From Candidatus Borkfalkia faecipullorum (GTDB lineage Bacteria; Bacillota; Clostridia; Christensenellales; Borkfalkiaceae): a stretch of DNA of 64,000 bases. How positions within the stretch are numbered: the stretch's first letter is position 1; every line of letters starts with the position of its first letter. Positions 56,730 through 64,000 of this stretch are shown in pieces. Location: positions 42,888 through 106,887 of the forward strand of contig DXFX01000009.1 in the NCBI GenBank assembly GCA_019114245.1, in the 5' to 3' direction. The notes beneath the pieces were generated by a model. That model saw only the letters and a list, made by a program, of their open reading frames with translations. It ran no database searches and was not told the origin of the DNA. Made by a program: the position numbers and the translations under genes.

Positions 56730-58886
56730 ATGTTCACTAAGGAAAAAATCAAAGACGTACGCGCTTTTTTGAACAGTTTTGACAGAATTTTTATCGACGA
56801 AACCTTATTGAAAAACGACAGTGCTTCGGAACGGCTTGCGGAAATTCTGAAAGAAAATCTTTTAAAAAAGCATTGCATTGTCCTCAACGAAAAGACGTTG
56901 AGATCCGGGATCAGCAAGGCGCTGATCAAAAAACTTCAGGATCAAGACCTTCTCCTGGTCAAGGACGGAGTGCACATCATCACGCTCAATACCTCATACT
57001 GCAATGCGGCGGCGGAACTTTCCAAAAGAAAGCATTACAAAATGCTCCTGATCTCCAACGATGCACAGGAAAGTCTGGCGTTTTTAAAGCTGGATTACGA
57101 TGACAACCACGTCAACGATCTCGGCGCCTGCGGAATAGATCCTGCAGGATTGTTTTCCTATGTGTATCAGCCTCCCGAAGAGCGGATCCTCTTTACCGTT
57201 ACGGCAAATGCGGAAACGGAATCTTTACAGTTGCTCTTTTACAAAACGCTTGCCGGCGGAGCCGTAAAAATCCTGTATCCTGCGGACGATCCGAAAACGC
57301 AGGCCGGAATGAAGGGGAAGGGAGTATTTGAATATTCTTCCACAAAACGGGAACTGTTCGAGTCTGACCTCGTCCAATTTGTTGCAAAGTATCGGGGCAG
57401 TCAGATCGCATCCTCCAAATGTGATTTTTACCTGGAAAAGGAACAGCATTGGTCTGTACAGCCCGCAGGGTCTTCTCTGACGGCAAAAATCATTCAGGAG
57501 GGGGATCTCCCTTCTCCCGTTCCTCCTTCTGCCCCGGAAGGCCCCGCACGGGAGACGCCGAAAGGGGAAAAGTATCCCTATTACGGCGGCCAGCCGACCA
57601 AACTGACCACGGACAGCATCATCGAAGTGGAAGAACCTGTCGAAGGCGCCGTATTAAAGACGAGAGAGGGAAACTCGATCCGTCTGGTGAAAAAACTCGG
57701 GGCAGGCGGGGAAGGTGTAGTCTATGCCACCGACCGGCCGAACATCGTCTGTAAAATTCTGAACAACAGGGCCGGCACCAATCTCACGAGAAACAAGAAA
57801 GAAAAGATCGAGTTTATGACCCGGCACCCGATCAGCCATCCGCTTGTCATCTGGCCGCTGAATGCGGTCTATACACAGGGCAATGTCTTTGTCGGTTTTA
57901 CCATGAAAGCGGTCAAGGGGATCGAACTGAAAGCATTGATGGATCAGATGAAATACAGGGACGGAAGCCTTTCCTGCGAGTTCGGGATTTTCAATCTGGA
58001 CAGGACGCAGATTATCCGCATGATCATTTCCATTCTGGAAACGCTCTGTTTTTTACATGAGCGGAATATCATCATCGGCGACATAAAGATGGAAAATTTC
58101 ATGATCATGAACAGAGATCCGTCCAAAGTTTATTTTGTCGACTGCGACAGCTATCAGGTGGGACGCTTTCAGGCAACCAAAGTAAGCGCGGGGTTTGTTC
58201 CGCCCGAGCTGGCAAACAAAAAAGTGGACCTGGTCTACAGGACGTTCAGTAACGAATATTATGCTCTTTTTGCCCTGCTTTTCATGATCTTGCATAAAGC
58301 GGTCAAACCGTATTCGCAAAAAGGCGAGGCAATGGAAATGACTGAGGAACAGAGGGCCGGGGCAGGTATTTTTCCCTACTTTCTCAATGCGGAAAAAACT
58401 GTTCTCCATGCCCCCAACGGCTACCCTTCCCCCAACTGGTCTCACCTGCCGGGGTATATCAAAAAGGCGTTTTGCAGTATGGGGCAGAGAAACGGGGATC
58501 ACTTTGCAGCAGAAAAAAGATATACGGCTCAGGAGTGGTTAAAACTTTTTCGGGCATATGATAAGGATCTGCAAAACGGAAAGCTCGCCGCAAAGGACAG
58601 AAGGTGCAATACAGGTGTTTTCGGGGCGGCGGAAGAGCCGATCGATTATGCGGCCGTCGACCTCAAAATCAGCTCGATCGTTACAAAACTGATGAGCGAC
58701 GTTTCGCTGAATGAGCTTATCAGAAAATCTTTCCTCTCTGCCAGGAGAAAAGAGGCGGCGGACAGGATCGGCCTGATCGAAAAAACGTTGAGAAAAACCG
58801 TCGAGTATAAGGACAGCAATTACAGGTTTATTCTCAAAAAGAATCTGGGTTGTTATTATTCCGTGGAGTTCAGCTATAAGGAATAA
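56730..58886 (+). CDS. PIN-like domain fused to a Ser/Thr protein kinase
   Basis: N-term SFDRIFIDETLL...KMLLISNDAQESLAFL (PIN-like). C-term VKKLGAGGEGVVYAT (P-loop), ERNIIIGDIKMENFMI (catalytic loop), VYFVDCDSYQVG (DFG-equivalent), VPPELAN. Confidence 0.85.
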   Translation: MFTKEKIKDVRAFLNSFDRIFIDETLLKNDSASERLAEILKENLLKKHCIVLNEKTLRSGISKALIKKLQDQDLLLVKDGVHIITLNTSYCNAAAELSKRKHYKMLLISNDAQESLAFLKLDYDDNHVNDLGACGIDPAGLFSYVYQPPEERILFTVTANAETESLQLLFYKTLAGGAVKILYPADDPKTQAGMKGKGVFEYSSTKRELFESDLVQFVAKYRGSQIASSKCDFYLEKEQHWSVQPAGSSLTAKIIQEGDLPSPVPPSAPEGPARETPKGEKYPYYGGQPTKLTTDSIIEVEEPVEGAVLKTREGNSIRLVKKLGAGGEGVVYATDRPNIVCKILNNRAGTNLTRNKKEKIEFMTRHPISHPLVIWPLNAVYTQGNVFVGFTMKAVKGIELKALMDQMKYRDGSLSCEFGIFNLDRTQIIRMIISILETLCFLHERNIIIGDIKMENFMIMNRDPSKVYFVDCDSYQVGRFQATKVSAGFVPPELANKKVDLVYRTFSNEYYALFALLFMILHKAVKPYSQKGEAMEMTEEQRAGAGIFPYFLNAEKTVLHAPNGYPSPNWSHLPGYIKKAFCSMGQRNGDHFAAEKRYTAQEWLKLFRAYDKDLQNGKLAAKDRRCNTGVFGAAEEPIDYAAVDLKISSIVTKLMSDVSLNELIRKSFLSARRKEAADRIGLIEKTLRKTVEYKDSNYRFILKKNLGCYYSVEFSYKE

Positions 58887-59303
58887 GGTACGGCGGGTGC
58901 CGAAGGGAAGGCTTGTCTGCGCATAGGAAGAAGGCAATTTTCTTTCTGAGCCCTTTACGGCCGCAGCGCCCGTACCGCGCCCGTAAAGAGAAAACTGCGG
59001 AAAGAGAGAGAAAGCGGCGTACGGTCAGTTCCTTTTTTCGGACAGCGTCAACTGGTGCGTTTTCCTGTTTTGCGGACAATTCCTCAAACGCATCCGCAGA
59101 GTATTTTTGGAACCAAAGGTTTTTTTGACGGCGCTGTAATTATAAAAATTTACGGGAAAGGTAAGTCTTTCAGCGGTCATTCACGGTGCAGGGGCTAATA
59201 AATGTTTTTCAATACAGCGGCATTCAGATCGGCCGTGACAGGGAAAACAGAAGTTAAAAATCTGTCTTCGTGAAGAAAAATTTTGTAAATCGGTGTTTTG
59301 TCA

Positions 59304-59346
59304 AAGCAGGCGGCGCGAGGGCATATTGCCCTCGCGCCGCCTGCTT
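59304..59346. terminator. 20-bp perfect-stem hairpin at the end of the convergent 59348-60043 gene
   Basis: aagcaggcggcgcgagggca-tat-tgccctcgcgccgcctgctt. Confidence 0.7.
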
Positions 59347-59347
59347 G

Positions 59348-60043
59348 TCAGCGGAAAAAACCGTAAAGACATTTTCGTATTTCCGTGCTGTAACTTCCCG
59401 TTCCGAGGCCGAGTTCTAAAAGTTCTCCCGCATACTTTATTTCGGCGCTTTTCAGCATTTGGTAAATTTTTTCGGGCAATCGGAGCTCGTCTATGGGGGA
59501 GAGAAATTTTTTAATGACGGGATCATCGATTTCTAACAGATCGGCGCGGGTGCTGCAAGGCGCCCCGAATTCATCTTTACCGTTAATGCGAAAGACGTCA
59601 GAAATCTTTTTGTATTCGATTGCCGTCAGATCTTCCCGTAAAAATTTTGAAAAACAAAAGGCACCGAGAAATTTGCAGCAAGTCGGGCTGTCGTCTGTAT
59701 CATACGGGTCGATTTGAAAAGCTAACCGAAAAGGATGAAATCCTTCTTTGTCTCGTTTTTCCATTATCTTTTTATGAGAGGGGCTTACGCAGAATTCTTT
59801 TATATAGGTCTCATCCAAGCTTTTAAAATTTTCCCACAAATTATCTTCCATGCCATGTTCCATACCGTTCATATATACGAACCAGGCACCGACTCCTGCG
59901 GCACCGAAATCGTCAAGTTCTGCCAAACTGCGCCTATAACCTTTAAATTTGGTACCGATCGCTTTGTTGATCATGTCGGTATAGCTGTGCCCATAGATAA
60001 GATCTCCTGCTGTCAGTGTCTTCATACTTTTTCTCCCTTTCAA
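59348..60043 (-). CDS. Uncharacterised protein with C-terminal RNAP alpha-CTD-like helix-hairpin-helix segment
   Basis: DELRLPEKIYQMLKSAEIKYAGELLELGLGTGSYSTEIRKCLYGFF resembles the alpha-CTD pattern LSxRxxNxLKxAxIxTxxELL. Start may be 60025. Confidence 0.6.
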   Translation of the reverse strand: MKGRKSMKTLTAGDLIYGHSYTDMINKAIGTKFKGYRRSLAELDDFGAAGVGAWFVYMNGMEHGMEDNLWENFKSLDETYIKEFCVSPSHKKIMEKRDKEGFHPFRLAFQIDPYDTDDSPTCCKFLGAFCFSKFLREDLTAIEYKKISDVFRINGKDEFGAPCSTRADLLEIDDPVIKKFLSPIDELRLPEKIYQMLKSAEIKYAGELLELGLGTGSYSTEIRKCLYGFFR

Positions 60044-60046
60044 GTT

Positions 60047-60883
60047 TCAGGTGATTTGTACTGTTTTAGAAATTCCTTGTTCGGCGGCAAGGCGGATTCC
60101 GTCAACAAAAAACGAATATTTTTCGGCGTTTTTTATTTTTTTCAGGATTTGTATACACTTATCAAATTCATTTAAATTACGGTACAATTCTGATAATATC
60201 AGCAGATCTTTATCTTCCATTGTCTGAAAATAAGGCAATATCTGTTTGCAGAAAAGGAGATATTTTTCTGTATCGATCTGCGGGAAATACTTCATTTCCG
60301 GATGATCTGTTTTCAGGGAACCAATGCCAAACCAGGTGTCTGCCTGTCGTTTTCTTTCTGCTTCGCTTGTGTTCGGCGGGCAATTAGAAGAAACAGGCAG
60401 AGGACGATGGTATGCCTGCCAAAGGTGTATCACCATTTGCTTTTGCAGGAATTTTCTTTCTTCCTCGGAAGGCTCTGCGGGGAAGCTGAGTCCGAATGAT
60501 AAAGCATCTTTCCAAAACTGTGCAAAGAACAGCCCTCGATTGCGCGATTCTGAACCGTAAGCAGAGCCGATTCCGTTTATCGTACCGTACAATCGGTCTT
60601 TTTTTGGCAGGCCCCGGCAAAAAGCGGTAGGATCGATGGCATCGTTGCGATCATCTTCCGCAATTCTGCGCTCTTCAAGATATTTCTGTTCAAAAAATTT
60701 TTTGCATTTGGGACATCGGGTGATCCGAAGATGGCTATGCAGAGGGATACCATATGTCCCGATTTGTGTGCCGTCTGAATAAAAGATCGAACTATAAACA
60801 GAATAACTTGCGGTTTCCGATCCCCAAAATGGATTTTTACAAAAGGGGCATTGGTATTCCGGCAACGGGGAATTGAACAGCAT
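60047..60883 (-). CDS. Uncharacterised zinc-ribbon protein
   Basis: EYQCPFCKNPFWG...ITRCPKCKKFFEQKYLEER: two CPxC-type knuckles. Confidence 0.65.
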   Translation of the reverse strand: MLFNSPLPEYQCPFCKNPFWGSETASYSVYSSIFYSDGTQIGTYGIPLHSHLRITRCPKCKKFFEQKYLEERRIAEDDRNDAIDPTAFCRGLPKKDRLYGTINGIGSAYGSESRNRGLFFAQFWKDALSFGLSFPAEPSEEERKFLQKQMVIHLWQAYHRPLPVSSNCPPNTSEAERKRQADTWFGIGSLKTDHPEMKYFPQIDTEKYLLFCKQILPYFQTMEDKDLLILSELYRNLNEFDKCIQILKKIKNAEKYSFFVDGIRLAAEQGISKTVQIT

Positions 60884-60894
60884 ACTCTTTGTCC

Positions 60895-61233
60895 TTAACG
60901 ATAAATTTTGTCGAGGAGTTCAGAAAGCCGATTTACAAGTTCGCCTTTATCGGAAGGGCAGGGGAGAGAGGAAGTCAGTACGCTTTGCAGAATAAATTCC
61001 CTTTCATTCAGGGAGAAACGCTTGCCCTGTAAATAAAAGCCTTTAGAGGTTTTGATGATAGGGTACCCTATCTTTTTCAAAAAAGCAATGTTTCGGCAAA
61101 CTGTTTTTCTGTCGCACGGAAAAATTTCCGAAAGATCGCGCGCAATTTGACTCTGCGTGAGAGGATGCGTTTCATCGCTTTCGCTTTCTAAAATTTTCAG
61201 GATCAGTAGTATGAGATATTTTTTCGGCTGCAT
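60895..61233 (-). CDS. Small HTH (WYL/DeoR-N-terminus-like) regulator
   Basis: KYLILLILKILESESDETHPLTQSQIARDLSEIFPCDRKTVCRNIAFLKKIGYPIIKTSKGFYLQ. Confidence 0.75.
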   Translation of the reverse strand: MQPKKYLILLILKILESESDETHPLTQSQIARDLSEIFPCDRKTVCRNIAFLKKIGYPIIKTSKGFYLQGKRFSLNEREFILQSVLTSSLPCPSDKGELVNRLSELLDKIYR

Positions 61234-61571
61234 TTTTAACTCCTCATTCTTATTATAGCATACTTATAGTACCAAAAATCGCCCATGGAATGCTTAAAAA
61301 TATCAGCCGAATTTTTCGGCTAAATTTATTTTAGCAAATATAAACAATGAATGCAATAATATGGCAAAATTAATTGATTTTGATATATTTTTGTGTGTTT
61401 TGTAGAAAAAAAATTTCGTTTGCAACTCTTGGTTTGTAATATCTTGTTTACCGATTATGCCGTGCAATGAATTACACGCAAGAACCATGGATATCCACAC
61501 CATTCAGACAGTGTTTAAGAGATTGTTTTCGGATCATCATGAGCTAAGATACACGTTTAATACCAGTAAGA

Positions 61572-61640
61572 AAGAGTGCGTTCAAAATGGAAACCTAAAA
61601 ATATTTATCGCGTCAAAGCAGCCGAAATTCAATGAAAAAA
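61572..61640 (+). repeat. Diverged direct repeat, copy A (partner at 62551-62620)
   Basis: aaagagtgcgttcaaaatggaaacctaaaaatatttatcgcgtcaaagcagccgaaattcaa vs aaagagtgcgctcaaaatagaaactaaaaaataattatcgaaccaaggtagccgaaaattcaa. Confidence 0.85.
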
Positions 61641-61698
61641 ATCGAATCAACAGCTTTATAAATTTGAGACAAAAGGTTACTGTATTTTTTATAAAATT

Positions 61699-61736
61699 AA
61701 GCTGGCTGAGCTTTTATTGCTCAGCCAGCTTTAAAA
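61699..61736. terminator. Hairpin terminator
   Basis: aagctggctgagc-ttttatt-gctcagccagctt, A/T-rich flanks. Confidence 0.75.
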
Positions 61737-61737
61737 T

Positions 61738-61977
61738 TTAGTCATGCAATGTCCCTCTATCGAACAGCGGCGAGGTAAAGAACTCCGCCAAGCTTATATC
61801 GAAGCCTTCACAAATGGCGTAGAGTGTTTTCATCTTGACTGAGCGGCTACGCTTTTTCTTAATCGACGTCAGAGTTGACTGCGGCACTCCACTCTTTTCA
61901 AACAGAGCATATTTTGTCATATTTCTCTCAATACAGAGCTGTTCTATTCTTAAAGCTATTGCATCCTCCAAAAGCAT
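61738..61977 (-). CDS. XRE-family HTH regulator
   Basis: RIEQLCIERNMTKYALFEKSGVPQSTLTSIKKKRSRSVKMKTLYAICEGFDISLAEFF. Confidence 0.9.
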   Translation of the reverse strand: MLLEDAIALRIEQLCIERNMTKYALFEKSGVPQSTLTSIKKKRSRSVKMKTLYAICEGFDISLAEFFTSPLFDRGTLHD

Positions 61978-62096
61978 ACTGCTAACCTCTACACTACGTG
62001 TTTATAGTTAGTAGTATAAAATTTTTAATATTTTATTTACTGCTATGTGTAGCATATTTGCTATTTAACCTAATAAATGTTATCATATCCAATGAT

Positions 62097-62537
62097 ATGG
62101 TAATCTCATTTTGCGGGCATCGGGAGTTTACTCCGGATGCAGAGAAAGAAAAAACTATAATAGATCTCCTATTAAAATATGCTGAAACAGAACAAGAAGT
62201 TATCTGTTACACGGGCGGATACGGCGCTTTCGACTGGTTTGCCGCCTCCTGCATAAGAAAAGCGCAGACGTTAGCCAAAAATATAAGGAATTGCCTTATT
62301 ATTCCATACATTACCGTCTCCTATCTTGACAGAATTAAAATTCACAAAGAAAAATTTAACGAAATAATCTATCCTCCACTTGAAGACGTGCCGCCTAAGT
62401 TTGCTATCATCCGCCGAAATGAATGGATGGTTGACAACAGCGAACTTTTGATAGCCCATGTAAAATTCAGTTGGGGCGGCGCCGGCAGAACATTGGAATA
62501 TGCAAAGAGAAGAGGAATGGAAATAATATTTATATAG
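62097..62537 (+). CDS. SLOG-like (YspA/DUF1273-type) Rossmannoid protein
   Basis: MVISFCGHREFTP...VICYTGGYGAFDWFAASCIRKAQTL...NEWMVDNSELLIAHVKFSWGGAGRTLEYAKRRGMEIIFI. Confidence 0.8.
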   Translation: MVISFCGHREFTPDAEKEKTIIDLLLKYAETEQEVICYTGGYGAFDWFAASCIRKAQTLAKNIRNCLIIPYITVSYLDRIKIHKEKFNEIIYPPLEDVPPKFAIIRRNEWMVDNSELLIAHVKFSWGGAGRTLEYAKRRGMEIIFI

Positions 62538-62550
62538 AATAGAAAGCACT

Positions 62551-62620
62551 AAAGAGTGCGCTCAAAATAGAAACTAAAAAATAATTATCGAACCAAGGTA
62601 GCCGAAAATTCAAATACATA
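62551..62620 (+). repeat. Diverged direct repeat, copy B
   Basis: See copy A at 61572. Confidence 0.85.
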
Positions 62621-62630
62621 AAATATATTA

Positions 62631-62664
62631 AAACAGAGCATACGCCGTTATGTACTCTGTTTTT
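62631..62664. terminator. Hairpin terminator
   Basis: aaaacagag-loop-ctctgttttt. Confidence 0.65.
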
Positions 62665-62758
62665 ACACACTCATAGTGATAAAATATCTCCACCACTCTT
62701 GCTTTATTATACCATTTTTGTTATAATATTTTATATAAACAACATTAGGAGTTAAATA

Positions 62759-63931
62759 ATGGCAAACACCAATCTTTCAGAGGCTAAAAATGCTAAAAAT
62801 GATGAGTTTTATACTCAATATGCAGATATTCAGAAAGAAGTAAATGCTTATATAGAATATGATCCAGATGTGTTCAGAGATAAGACCATTTTGCTACCCT
62901 GCGATGATCCTGAATGGAGCAATTTTACAAAATTCTTCGCTCAAAATTTTGAAAATTTTGGCATTAAAAAGCTTATCAGTACAAGTTATGCCTACGATAA
63001 AAAAAGAGTAAAAGGTCCTTATCAGCTTTCTTTTTTTGAAGAAAAATCACCGAAATATGACAAAAGTAAGACAAAGTCGCACGGTAAAATATTTACTTTA
63101 ACACGGGATTTAAACAATTCAGGCAAGATAGATATCGATGACCTTGAATGGAATTATCTTAAAGGCGATGGAGATTTTCGGAGCGAAGAGGTCAAAAAAC
63201 TTCGTGACGAAGCAGATATTATAGTAACTAACCCTCCCTTCTCTTTATTTAGAGAATTTTTGGATTGGTTGATAACTTCAAATAAAAAGTTTCTTATTAT
63301 TGGCAATAAGAACTGTGTTACATATAAAGAAGTTTTCCCCTTGATTATGGGAAACAAACTATGGTCGGGTAGAACTGAATGGAGCGGAGGACTATGGTTT
63401 GAAACAAAAAATCTTCTTGACGTTGATAAGGTTATTGACGGGATGCACATGAAAAATGTTTCATCGGCTTGGTTTACAAACATGGAACATGGTCGTCGCC
63501 ATCAACCCCTTCAACTTATGACAATTGCAGACAATATTAAATATAGTAAACATAAAGAAATAAGGGAAAAAGGATATCCGCATTACGATAATTATGATGC
63601 CATTGAAGTTCCTTATACTGACGCTATCCCTAGTGATTATGACGGCATTATGGGCGTGCCTATTTCTTTTTTGGAAAAATTTTGCCCAGAACAATTTGAA
63701 ATTTTAGGAGCAACCCAGAGAGGTTGCCATGATAAAGTTCCAGATACAAAGAAATATGATAATTACTGGGAAGTTACACAAAAAGGGCTGAAAACAGGAT
63801 CTTCGGGTGGCAAAACTAATGAAAATGCAAATTTAGAACAGAATGACGGAAAACATAATTATTTTATAAATAATGAAGGTCACATTATTCAATCGGCCTA
63901 TCAAAGAATTTTTATCCGTTTTAAGAGGTGA
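62759..63931 (+). CDS. EcoRI-like adenine-specific DNA methyltransferase
   Basis: NLSEAKNAKNDEFYTQYADIQKEVNAYIEYDPDVFRDKTILLPCDDPEWSNFTKFF...DIIVTNPPFSLFREFLDWL (NPPF catalytic motif). Confidence 0.88.
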   Translation: MANTNLSEAKNAKNDEFYTQYADIQKEVNAYIEYDPDVFRDKTILLPCDDPEWSNFTKFFAQNFENFGIKKLISTSYAYDKKRVKGPYQLSFFEEKSPKYDKSKTKSHGKIFTLTRDLNNSGKIDIDDLEWNYLKGDGDFRSEEVKKLRDEADIIVTNPPFSLFREFLDWLITSNKKFLIIGNKNCVTYKEVFPLIMGNKLWSGRTEWSGGLWFETKNLLDVDKVIDGMHMKNVSSAWFTNMEHGRRHQPLQLMTIADNIKYSKHKEIREKGYPHYDNYDAIEVPYTDAIPSDYDGIMGVPISFLEKFCPEQFEILGATQRGCHDKVPDTKKYDNYWEVTQKGLKTGSSGGKTNENANLEQNDGKHNYFINNEGHIIQSAYQRIFIRFKR

Positions 63932-63936
63932 TATTT

Positions 63937-64000
63937 ATGAAAACAACACTTAGAACTGACATGACCGTCGAAGATATTTGTAAAGGGTTTGTATATAATG
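63937..64000 (+). CDS. 5' end of a following gene (possibly DUF262/GmrSD-like), runs off window
   Basis: ATG at 63937 after a ribosome-binding-like gaggtgat: MKTTLRTDMTVEDICKGFVYN.... Family suggested only by context and a short N-terminus. Confidence 0.4.
   Translation, partial: MKTTLRTDMTVEDICKGFVYN

Noticed and set aside
45085-58886. Calling the island a tellurite-resistance operon
   Set aside because: Only the vWA-PP2C-kinase triad is recognisable; no TerB, TerC, TerD or TerZ-like gene is present in the window.
61457-61741. 94-aa plus-strand ORF MPCNELHARTMD...
   Set aside because: Overlaps the direct repeat and terminator hairpin, no motif; probably non-coding or a decayed gene end.
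1-64000. tRNA or rRNA genes
   Set aside because: No cloverleaf or rRNA signature recognised by eye; a tRNAscan/Infernal run would be needed to exclude them.

Overview
The window is a GC-rich Firmicute-like chromosome segment (SpoIIE, DegV and sigma-A-type promoters present). It becomes clearly AT-rich after about 61.2 kb. From left to right it contains:
(1) a minus-strand gene running off the left edge (at least 1034 codons, missing from the ORF track). I read it as TIR - ATP-grasp - radical-SAM-like in one polypeptide.
(2) A PfkB sugar kinase, SpoIIE, a YwaF-like membrane protein and DegV.
(3) A large glycan-utilisation region (about 9-44 kb): two ABC sugar importers, Ig-like/InlB-repeat surface lipoproteins, GH97, GH20-like, GH43, GH32, clan-J beta-propeller, GH3 and GH78 enzymes, a GPH symporter, and LacI/AraC regulators.
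(4) A co-directional island (about 45.1-58.9 kb): a giant LRR_5/BspA-like protein without a visible signal peptide, a PIN-like protein, four tandem paralogous vWA/MIDAS proteins, a PP2C-like phosphatase, and a PIN-like-Ser/Thr kinase fusion. This resembles an expanded TerY-PP2C-kinase triad and is the best candidate for an undescribed system.
(5) An uncharacterised minus-strand trio (alpha-CTD-like, zinc-ribbon, HTH).
(6) An AT-rich right end with XRE, SLOG and EcoRI-like adenine methyltransferase genes and the start of a further gene.
I also found a 120-bp IS3-type MITE inserted into the loop of a terminator, and an IS3 transposase remnant next to a truncated AraC gene. All family calls come from reading motifs by eye; no database search was run.
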